This document shows positions 7,338 through 13,058 of a stretch of 13,058 nucleotides of DNA, one piece after another. The position numbers and the translations under genes are program-made. This stretch comes from Pseudomonadota bacterium (lineage in GTDB: Bacteria > Bdellovibrionota_C > UBA2361 > OMII01). How positions within the stretch are numbered: the stretch's first letter is position 1; each line of letters starts with the position of its first letter. The DNA is taken from positions 1 to 13,058 of the forward strand of contig JAIXPR010000379.1 in NCBI GenBank assembly GCA_027486155.1, written 5' to 3'. The notes under the pieces were generated by a model that did no database searches, was not told the DNA's origin, and saw only the letters and a list, made by a program, of their open reading frames with translations.

Positions 7338-8567
7338 ATGGAAAAGCAGTGTTCGTTCCCACGCGAAAAGATGAAGATCCTCCTCTTGGAGGGGGTGCAT
7401 CAGGCCTCTGTCGACCGGTTCCTTCAGGCCGGGTATCACCCAGAACTCGTGAAGCGCGCTCTCAGTGAGGAAGATCTCCTCCGAGTGATTCCTGACGTTC
7501 ACATCCTTGGCATTCGCTCGAAGACTCAAGTAACCAAAAAGGTACTGGAAGCGGCAGACAGCCTCCTTGCGGTTGGATGCTTTTGTATCGGTACGGATCA
7601 GGTAGATCTCACCGCCGCCGCTCTTCGCGGTGTTCCGGTCTATAACGCGCCGTTCAGTAACACCCGAAGCGTAGCGGAGCTCGCTATGGCTGAGATGGTG
7701 ATGTTAGCTCGCCGTGCGGCGCATAAGAGCCAGCTGCTTCATCGAGGCGTATGGGAGAAGTCCGCGGAGGGATGTGTCGAGGTTCGAAACAAGACCGTAG
7801 GTCTGATCGGGTATGGGCACATCGGACCACAGGTAGGATTGCTAGCCGAGTCCTTCGGAATGAAGGTGTACTACTACGACGTCATCGGAAAACTTCCGTT
7901 CGGTAACGCGACCCCCGTGAACTCTCTCGAAGAGTTGCTGAGAGCCTCTGATTTCGTATCGCTCCACGTTCCCGAAACGCCGGAGACGAGGAACATGATC
8001 GGCGCTCGCGAGCTAGGCTTGATGAAGAAGGGCTCATTCCTGCTCAATCTGAGCCGCGGAAAGGTCGTTGATCTCGAGGCGGTAAGGAGCGCTTTGCAGA
8101 AGGGAGCGCTGGGTGGCGCGGCGATCGACGTGTTTCCAGAGGAGCCCGCGTCCAACGACGAAGCGTTCTCTTCGCCAGTTATGGGGCTCGATAATGTGAT
8201 TCTGACCCCTCATATAGGCGGGAGCACCATCGAGGCGCAGCGAAACATCGGACTTGAGGTCGCTAACACCCTACTCAAATTTATTGAGGTTGGGAGCACA
8301 ACCGGCTCGGTAAACTTCCCGCAGGTTGAGTTGCCTATCGTTCGAGATAGCCACCGGATCCTTAATATTCATCGAAATGTGCCGGGCGTCTTGAGCTCAA
8401 TCAATACGATCATCGCTCAGATGGGAGGAAATATCCAAGCGCAGTACCTCAATACTCTCGGAGATGTTGGCTATCTGATCATCGACGTGGACCGCACGAT
8501 CTCTCAAGCGGTTAAGAGCAAGATCGACGAGCTCTCGTCGAGTATTAAGACCCGACTTCTCTTCTAA
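7338..8567 (+). CDS. serA: D-3-phosphoglycerate dehydrogenase, short E. coli-type with C-terminal ACT domain
   Basis: It catalyses the NAD-dependent oxidation of 3-phosphoglycerate to 3-phosphohydroxypyruvate, the first step of serine synthesis in the cytosol. Counting from 7338 gives 409 residues, close to E. coli SerA (410). The sequence runs parallel to it: LLEGVHQ at the start, CFCIGT-QVDL, NAPFSNTRSVAEL, Rossmann motif GYGHIG (158-163), R240 in LSRG, E269 in PEEP, H292 in TPHIGGST. The last ~70 residues form an ACT domain with the serine-contacting H345, N347 and N365 pattern, so feedback inhibition by serine is expected. Alternative in-frame starts are 7329 (three residues longer) and 7371. 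None has a Shine-Dalgarno; 7338 is preferred because TAGCAT sits 7 nt upstream and the length fits. hemY begins 13 nt after its stop, suggesting one transcript. Confidence 0.93.
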   Translation: MEKQCSFPREKMKILLLEGVHQASVDRFLQAGYHPELVKRALSEEDLLRVIPDVHILGIRSKTQVTKKVLEAADSLLAVGCFCIGTDQVDLTAAALRGVPVYNAPFSNTRSVAELAMAEMVMLARRAAHKSQLLHRGVWEKSAEGCVEVRNKTVGLIGYGHIGPQVGLLAESFGMKVYYYDVIGKLPFGNATPVNSLEELLRASDFVSLHVPETPETRNMIGARELGLMKKGSFLLNLSRGKVVDLEAVRSALQKGALGGAAIDVFPEEPASNDEAFSSPVMGLDNVILTPHIGGSTIEAQRNIGLEVANTLLKFIEVGSTTGSVNFPQVELPIVRDSHRILNIHRNVPGVLSSINTIIAQMGGNIQAQYLNTLGDVGYLIIDVDRTISQAVKSKIDELSSSIKTRLLF

Positions 8568-8580
8568 CTATCGCATCGGT

Positions 8581-9927
8581 ATGAAAACGGCAGTAATTGG
8601 TGGTGGAATCGCCGGACTCGTGGCTACGTATGAGCTTGTGAAGGCTGGCTATCGGCCTGTGGTCATCGAACCGGGGGCGTTTGGTGGCATGATACGAACG
8701 TTATCGCTTGATGGCTTTACGCTGGAACAGGGGCCCAACGTTCTTGTTGAGCGTGCCGCGATGGCCGAGTTGCTCTCTGACCTTGGCATTAAGGATAAGG
8801 TTCGGTATCCGGCCATCAATCCGTATGGTCAGTTCGTGTGGTGTCGTGGTCGTCCGATGAAGGTCCCGAGCGGACTGCTTGAGTTCCTCGCGAGTCCGCT
8901 CTTTTCGTGGAGCACCAAGCTCGCTCTTCCGTATCGACTGTGTAAGAGGGGATTGCTAAAGCCAAAGGCTGAGGATCTCTCCGTTCTCGCGTTTTTCACC
9001 CCCCTTTTAGGGGAGCGCTCCGTCCGTGACGTTCTAGACCCGGTGCTCAAGGGTATTTACGGTGGTGATGTTGAGGAGCTCAGCGCGCGAATGATTTTCC
9101 CCGGTTTGTGGGAAGCAGCCGCGCAAGGATTATCGTTAATTGGATATATGCGACGCCGACCGCGGGGCGCGCGCCCCTCGATTATGGTACTAGAGGGCGG
9201 AACGCACGTAGTTGTGAGCGCGCTCGCTGAGCGGATTCGAGGCCGAGCTGACAAGATTGAGGCGCGTGTTGAGCGAATCGAACGACTCACGGGCAGGGGC
9301 TATCGGTTGGTGTGTTCGGATGGATCTTCTGTTGATGTAGACGCGTGTGTTGTCACGCCAGCGGGAGCTCCCCTCGCATCGATGCTCGCGAGCATAGATT
9401 GCGATCTTGCGTCGACCGTGAGGAAGCAGGAGTACGCTTCTCTCGGAGTGGTGCATCTGTCTGTGCCGCGAAAAGAGGCTTTGATTACGGACGCCTTCGG
9501 AGTGCTGTTCCGGGCCGGAATGCCGAACGATCTCTTGGGAGTGATGTTCAATTCGCAGATCTTTCCGCACGTGGCACCGCCGGACAAGCACGTCCTCACG
9601 GCCATCGTCGGGGGAGCCCAAGCTCGAACGAAGGAGTTCAATGAGCGAGAGCTGCGAGAGCGATTGCCAGGGCAGCTCGCGGAACTGCTCGGTGTATCAG
9701 AGGTTGAATTTCTGTGTCTGACCTCGTGGCGAGACGCGGTGCCCCAACTGAAGGTGGGGCACCACCACGTGATTGCGACGCTCGACAGGGTTGAGTTGGC
9801 GAACCCAGGGCTCGTTTTCGCTGGAGTTGATCGCGGTGGCGTCGGGGTGACCGACCGGGTGCGAATCGCGCGTGAAGCCGTTCAGCGTGTGTGTAAACAG
9901 GTCTCGGAAGTAAAAAGCGTAGCGTAA
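8581..9927 (+). CDS. hemY: Protoporphyrinogen IX oxidase, FAD- and oxygen-dependent (HemY type)
   Basis: The 448-residue product matches the flavoprotein that oxidises protoporphyrinogen IX to protoporphyrin IX, the next-to-last step of protohaem synthesis (often labelled hemG in databases). It opens with the FAD dinucleotide motif GGGIAG (7-12) and the ribose-binding acid E30. These are followed by GGMIRT (35-40), the EQGP turn (49-52), the family motif IYGGD-x3-LSAR (159-169), LEGG and a C-terminal flavin segment DRGGVGVTDRV. Length is typical (about 450). No transmembrane anchor is obvious; peripheral membrane association is usual in the family. The start follows serA by 13 nt with no good Shine-Dalgarno, so coupling to serA translation is plausible. 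hemH follows after 10 nt. An oxygen-dependent enzyme implies at least partly aerobic life. Confidence 0.92.
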   Translation: MKTAVIGGGIAGLVATYELVKAGYRPVVIEPGAFGGMIRTLSLDGFTLEQGPNVLVERAAMAELLSDLGIKDKVRYPAINPYGQFVWCRGRPMKVPSGLLEFLASPLFSWSTKLALPYRLCKRGLLKPKAEDLSVLAFFTPLLGERSVRDVLDPVLKGIYGGDVEELSARMIFPGLWEAAAQGLSLIGYMRRRPRGARPSIMVLEGGTHVVVSALAERIRGRADKIEARVERIERLTGRGYRLVCSDGSSVDVDACVVTPAGAPLASMLASIDCDLASTVRKQEYASLGVVHLSVPRKEALITDAFGVLFRAGMPNDLLGVMFNSQIFPHVAPPDKHVLTAIVGGAQARTKEFNERELRERLPGQLAELLGVSEVEFLCLTSWRDAVPQLKVGHHHVIATLDRVELANPGLVFAGVDRGGVGVTDRVRIAREAVQRVCKQVSEVKSVA

Positions 9928-9931
9928 GGAG
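9926..9931 (+). promoter_or_regulatory. Ribosome binding site of hemH overlapping the hemY stop
   Basis: AAGGAG shares two bases with the hemY TAA and lies 6 nt before the hemH ATG. This is the arrangement expected for translational coupling of the two haem genes. Confidence 0.8.
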
Positions 9932-9937
9932 TGTGGC

Positions 9938-11020
9938 ATGGATAAGAGAGCGTGTGAATTCGGATGTCGTGGCTCCAAGGATAAGATAGGGGTTCTCATC
10001 GCGCAGCTCGGCACTCCAGAGGCCCCCACCGCGAAGGCTGTTCGGCCCTATCTCCGTCAATTCCTCTCCGATCGGCGTGTTATCGAGGTGAACCGTATCT
10101 TGTGGTGGATTCTTCTCAACTGCGTCATTCTCGTCACTCGCCCAAAACGGTCGGCGCGCCTCTACGCTCGTATTTGGGGGAAGGATGGTTCGCCGCTGCT
10201 CACCACGACCAAGAAGCAAGCCGAGGGCGTCGAAAAAAGATTGCGGGCGAAGTATCCCAACATCGAGGTCGCTTACGGAATGCGGTACGGCAACCCGAGC
10301 TTGGAGAGTGGAATCGACAAGCTAATTGAGAGGGGATGCTCAAAGATCCTCCTCTTCCCGATGTATCCTCAATATTCCGCGGCGACGACCGCGTCCACGT
10401 ACGACGCGGTGTGGCCGCACCTTCTCAAGCGACGTTGGGTTCCAACCCTTCGCGTCGCTGAGCCGTACTTTGCCCATCCGAAGTATGTCGATGCGCTCGC
10501 TACGACCATCAATGAGCATGTCGCGGGTATGTCCTTTAAGCCAGAGCGTTTGGTGCTCTCGTATCACGGCATTCCTGAGAAGTACGTGTCTAAGGGGGAT
10601 CCCTACTGTTGTCAGTGCGTAGAGACAACGGGCCAGCTTCTTCCCAAGCTATCGTTGCCACGCGATATGGTTATTCATACCTTTCAGTCTCGTTTCGGTC
10701 GGGATCCGTGGCTTAGTCCCTACACTGATGAGACGCTTGAGGAACTCGGCCATTCAGGTGTTAGAAAGATCGCCATCTGCGCGCCTGGGTTTACGGCTGA
10801 TTGTCTCGAGACGCTCGACGAGTTGGGAAATGAGGGGCACGAGCAGTTCACAGAGGCAGGGGGGGAGGAGATCTCGGTAGTGCCCTGTTTGAACGATCAT
10901 CCGGTGTGGCTCGATGGAATGACCGAGATTATCCGTGAGGAGCTTGGTAGTTGGCTGGATGGCCAAGCGCGACAAGCAAGCGATTGCGCTATTTCGTGTC
11001 CTCTCAAGAATGTCGCCTGA
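9938..11020 (+). CDS. hemH: Ferrochelatase, cysteine-rich
   Basis: The 360-residue product inserts ferrous iron into protoporphyrin IX, the final step of protohaem synthesis, at the cytoplasmic face of the membrane. Family signatures are GVLIAQLGTPEAP near the N-terminus, IWGKDGSPLL, FPMYPQYSAATTAS, SYHGIP with the catalytic H210, FQSRFGRDPWL-PYTDETL, and APGFTADCLETLDE with E291. The H-to-E spacing of 81 matches E. coli and B. subtilis enzymes. It is unusually rich in cysteine: C6 and C10 in a 16-residue N-terminal extension, C224/C225/C227 in PYCCQC, and C350/C354 near the C-terminus. Some ferrochelatases carry a [2Fe-2S] cluster, so one is possible here, but ligands cannot be assigned from sequence alone. 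Start and coupling to hemY are well supported by AAGGAG. Confidence 0.95.
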   Translation: MDKRACEFGCRGSKDKIGVLIAQLGTPEAPTAKAVRPYLRQFLSDRRVIEVNRILWWILLNCVILVTRPKRSARLYARIWGKDGSPLLTTTKKQAEGVEKRLRAKYPNIEVAYGMRYGNPSLESGIDKLIERGCSKILLFPMYPQYSAATTASTYDAVWPHLLKRRWVPTLRVAEPYFAHPKYVDALATTINEHVAGMSFKPERLVLSYHGIPEKYVSKGDPYCCQCVETTGQLLPKLSLPRDMVIHTFQSRFGRDPWLSPYTDETLEELGHSGVRKIAICAPGFTADCLETLDELGNEGHEQFTEAGGEEISVVPCLNDHPVWLDGMTEIIREELGSWLDGQARQASDCAISCPLKNVA

Positions 11021-11022
11021 CT

Positions 11023-11068
11023 GTGGGGAGATAAAACCCTCTAGTAGTCTCAGTTTTGGATTCCCCAC
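11023..11068. repeat. Inverted repeat / potential hairpin 1 downstream of hemH
   Basis: GTGGGGA (11023-11029) pairs perfectly with TCCCCAC (11062-11068). Inside it, AAAAC (11033-11037) pairs with GTTTT (11053-11057). There is no T-run after it, so it is not a standard intrinsic terminator. Its right arm shares three bases with the left arm of the next inverted repeat. Confidence 0.6.
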
Positions 11069-11135
11069 GTGAACGTGCTCGTAAACGTCCCCGAAAAGTT
11101 TGGTTTTTTGTTACGGGTACGTTTACGTTCACGTG
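11066..11135. repeat. Long inverted repeat built of NNACGT hexamers (potential hairpin 2)
   Basis: The left arm 11066-11093 and right arm 11114-11135 form 21 base pairs: 11 bp (11066-11076 with 11125-11135), 6 bp (11083-11088 with 11119-11124) and 4 bp (11090-11093 with 11114-11117). One C-T mismatch and a 6-nt bulge (11077-11082) interrupt it, and the loop is 20 nt and T-rich. ACGT recurs at 11067, 11073, 11085 and at 11119, 11125, 11131, i.e. in a 6-base register; the bulge is exactly one degenerate unit. It lies between hemH and the membrane-protein gene; function unknown. Confidence 0.75.
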
Positions 11136-11204
11136 TGGTTTCGGCTCGCTTCCCTTAGAAAGCCTGGGTGTTCCCGATGCCATTTATGCGCTAGGGTAGG
11201 GGGC

Positions 11205-12203
11205 ATGAAAAAGCTCATTCAGCTCCTCGTTGGGTGCACTATCAGCGCGGCCATGATGTACATGGCCTTTAAAGACCTCGACACAGCGCAGCTCAAAGAC
11301 AACATCACCAAGATTGAATGGTGGCCAGTGCTTCCCTGTTTAGCGGTGTTTTCGGCTCACTATTATTTGCGTGCCTTGCGGTGGCGATTTCTCCTTCCTA
11401 GTCCCAAGGGGGAGGCTCCAGCTCTCCGAAAACTTTTCGACTCGATGATGCTGGGTAATTTATGCACCTACCTTTTGCCTTTTCGTCTAGGGGAATTCAT
11501 TCGCCCCCTCGTTCTCTCCCGGTGGTCGGAATATAGCTTCGCGTCATCCTTCATCTCGGTTGTTATCGAGCGCTTCTTCGATCTTTCCGCGGTTCTTATA
11601 TCGTTTGCTGTTGTTGTGCCTATGCTGCCGGAGCTTCCAGGATGGGCGACCCTCGGGGCCTACTCCCTAGGTACTTTGGCCGTTTGCCTCCTGATGTTTC
11701 TGGTTTGCGGATGTCTCTTCCCCGCATTCATTCGCTCATTAGTGTCGGTCGGTGTGAAGCCACTCCCGGATGGTGTAGGTACCTTCATCACCCGCTTTTC
11801 AGGAGATCTCCTTGAGGGTGCCGCGGTTATTAAGACACCAGCCCGCCTTTTCGCCATAGTTGCGCTTACGGTTTTAGTGTGGACGACATCGTTCCTTCAA
11901 TTTTACTCCCTCCTGTTCATGTTTCCTCACGAGCAACAGTCGTTTCTCTTAAGTGTGACGATCTGCGTATTCGTTTCCCTCGCGGTAGCGTTGCCATCGG
12001 CGCCGGGATTTGTGGGCGTGTTTCAGATGGGATGCGTCGCCGCGGCGGCGCTCTTTGCGTATCCGCTCGCCTCAGCGCAGCTTTATTCGATCATCATTCA
12101 CATCGTGAGCTTCTTGGTGGTGGTTGTAGTCGGGTTTTGGATCCTCGCGATTCACGACCTTACCCTTTTTGAACTCAAGCGAGCTGCTGAGAAAGATTCG
12201 TAG
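11205..12203 (+). CDS. Integral membrane protein of the LPG-synthase-TM / UPF0104 flippase-like family
   Basis: The 332-residue product is strongly hydrophobic with about eight predicted membrane segments, the first near residues 5-21. It carries the family's conserved charged motifs: RALRWRF (56-62), LPFRLGEFIRP (91-101), ERFFDL (122-127) and PSAPGFVGVFQ (264-274). Relatives include the membrane half of lysyl-phosphatidylglycerol synthase MprF and AglD/YbhN-like proteins, which are linked to flipping or transfer of lipids in the cytoplasmic membrane. There is no C-terminal aminoacyl-transfer domain, so lysinylation by this protein alone is not expected. The start at 11205 is chosen over an in-frame ATG at 11100 because the extra 35 residues would lie over the upstream inverted repeat and are not family-like. 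TAGGGT lies 7 nt upstream and AGGG could serve as a weak Shine-Dalgarno. Substrate unknown. Confidence 0.87.
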   Translation: MKKLIQLLVGCTISAAMMYMAFKDLDTAQLKDNITKIEWWPVLPCLAVFSAHYYLRALRWRFLLPSPKGEAPALRKLFDSMMLGNLCTYLLPFRLGEFIRPLVLSRWSEYSFASSFISVVIERFFDLSAVLISFAVVVPMLPELPGWATLGAYSLGTLAVCLLMFLVCGCLFPAFIRSLVSVGVKPLPDGVGTFITRFSGDLLEGAAVIKTPARLFAIVALTVLVWTTSFLQFYSLLFMFPHEQQSFLLSVTICVFVSLAVALPSAPGFVGVFQMGCVAAAALFAYPLASAQLYSIIIHIVSFLVVVVVGFWILAIHDLTLFELKRAAEKDS

Positions 12204-12387
12204 GGCATACGCGGAGCCCCTGCTCATTGATTGCGCACCAGTAGGTATCGGGTTGCCCTGTGTAGCGACGATCTCCCATCGGAAGGGGGGCTAAGTGGGT
12301 TAAAGAAGGAAACGGCATACCTCTTGCCCGTGGTAGGCCGTGGGCGGCTTGTACACGGAAAGTTCATAGGGAAGTCCACTCTTTCGC

Positions 12388-12392
12388 GAAGG
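12388..12392 (+). promoter_or_regulatory. Ribosome binding site of the YkuD-like gene
   Basis: GAAGG lies 7 nt before the ATG at 12400, supporting this start over any other in-frame codon. The 196 bases between the membrane-protein stop and this start hold no other gene that I can support. Confidence 0.6.
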
Positions 12393-12399
12393 TTGCAGT

Positions 12400-12945
12400 A
12401 TGCGAATTACCACCACACACATCCTGCTGGCGTTTGGTTTCGGTCTTGGACTGACTATCGTCTTGAGCTTTCCAGCCGGTTCGAGTGGAGCTGTACGGTC
12501 GGAGCGCGAGGACTCGGCACCCCGAACAACCGTCGCTCGATTCAACGAGCCTGACATCGGCGGCACCTCTCATATCATTATCGATAAATCAAAGCACTCA
12601 CTGACGGTGCTTCGAGATGGGGAGACACCGGTCGTACTCAGAGCACAGGGGGCCTACGCTATGAAGCCGGGCGTCTTCGAGGTCTCCCGCAAAGAGGAAA
12701 ATCCGTTGTGGCAGGCGCCTCCCACCTACTTCCTTCGTCGAGGACTCGCGGTGCCTGCGGAGGGCAGCTCTGAACGCTCTATGCGAGGGGCTCTTGGCGC
12801 TCAAGCTCTTTTCCTTACACAGAACATCGCAATTCACTCCGGTCCGATCTGGAACGATGATGTTGGCGGGGTGAAGCTTTCACGCGCGGATATGGCGCTT
12901 CTCTTCAAAGCAATCGGTGTAGGTACTAAGGTAGAGGTTCGGTAG
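12400..12945 (+). CDS. Exported YkuD-fold (L,D-transpeptidase-like) protein apparently lacking the catalytic cysteine
   Basis: The 181-residue product has a signal peptide (hydrophobic core about 8-25, possible cleavage after A31 in SSGA). Its mature part follows the YkuD pattern. IIIDKSKHSLTVLRDG (59-74) matches the opening strand. A GxYAMKPGVFEV segment matches the usual TPxGxF region, then PLWQAPP, RGALGAQALFLT, IAIHSG with H146, and GGVKLSRADM (156-165) ending in a GTKVEV strand. Active L,D-transpeptidases have H...SxGCxR; here the aligned position is G157 in VGGVKLS, the Arg is Lys, and the loop from His is about five residues shorter than in typical members. A 3-3 crosslinking enzyme is therefore doubtful; a non-catalytic peptidoglycan-binding or periplasmic role is possible. 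Family assignment is good, activity assignment is not. Confidence 0.82.
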   Translation: MRITTTHILLAFGFGLGLTIVLSFPAGSSGAVRSEREDSAPRTTVARFNEPDIGGTSHIIIDKSKHSLTVLRDGETPVVLRAQGAYAMKPGVFEVSRKEENPLWQAPPTYFLRRGLAVPAEGSSERSMRGALGAQALFLTQNIAIHSGPIWNDDVGGVKLSRADMALLFKAIGVGTKVEVR

Positions 12946-12969
12946 GGAAGGGAAGCACATCCCCTTCCC
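12945..12969 (+). terminator. Hairpin at the end of the YkuD-like gene, possible terminator
   Basis: GGGAAGGG (12945-12952, starting on the last base of the stop codon) pairs perfectly with CCCTTCCC (12962-12969) across a 9-nt loop. No T-run follows, so it may stop transcription only weakly, or act as an mRNA 3'-end stabiliser. Confidence 0.45.
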
Positions 12970-13058
12970 GTTGAGAACGTGGATCTGGGGTTGCTCTTGA
13001 ATTTTAAGAGGAATATTCGCTGACGATGACGGATACGTGTGACGCGGGACGATAACCG

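Noticed and set aside
11100..11204. N-terminal extension of the membrane protein from the ATG at 11100
   Set aside because: It would run through the right arm of the inverted repeat and add 35 Cys/Val/Tyr-rich residues before a normal first membrane segment at MKKLIQ.
12231..12554. A 107-codon plus-strand frame overlapping the YkuD-like gene
   Set aside because: It overlaps the signal peptide and N-terminal region of a better supported gene, and its product shows no recognisable features.
12970..13058. A new gene starting near 13025 (ATGACGGATACG)
   Set aside because: The frame meets a TAA after nine codons, and no other convincing start is seen before the window ends.

Overview
The window (about 13 kb, moderately GC-rich) looks like ordinary chromosome from a Gram-negative bacterium. 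The grounds are an IHF-alpha-like nucleoid protein, an E. coli-type SerA, an exported YkuD-fold protein and Sec signal peptides. Long Thr/Pro linkers joined to FG-GAP-like repeats, together with SWIM-SNF2 helicases, are often seen in deltaproteobacterial or bdellovibrionotal lineages. That placement is an inference and cannot be settled from this sequence. No transposase, phage gene, CRISPR array, rRNA or tRNA was found.

Layout from left to right: (1) the 3' end of a transketolase gene, closed by a strong intrinsic terminator with a GCGA tetraloop; (2) a large exported protein with an unrecognised N-terminal beta domain, a Thr/Ser/Pro linker, an Ig-like domain and a degenerate FG-GAP-type repeat domain; (3) convergent to it, ihfA with its own terminator, ribosome binding site and sigma70-like promoter; (4) a 1103-residue SWIM-SNF2 helicase, also on the minus strand; (5) a divergent intergenic region, then a tight plus-strand cluster serA-hemY-hemH joining serine synthesis to the last two steps of protohaem synthesis; (6) a highly structured intergenic region downstream of hemH, with two overlapping potential hairpins, the second built from NNACGT hexamers; (7) a UPF0104/LPG-synthase-TM-type membrane protein; (8) a small exported YkuD-like (L,D-transpeptidase fold) protein that seems to lack the catalytic cysteine, followed by a hairpin.

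How the genes work together: hemY (protoporphyrinogen to protoporphyrin) and hemH (iron insertion) are consecutive steps and are almost certainly co-translated. SerA upstream is 13 nt from hemY, so it probably shares the transcript. The envelope genes at the right (flippase-like protein and YkuD-like protein) are separated from the haem genes by the structured region and are probably separate units. The window is mostly housekeeping. The points most worth a second look are the hexamer-built inverted repeat after hemH, the Cys-less YkuD protein, the exported repeat protein, the cysteine-rich ferrochelatase, and a recurring TANNNT-N6/7-ATG arrangement at three starts with no convincing Shine-Dalgarno.
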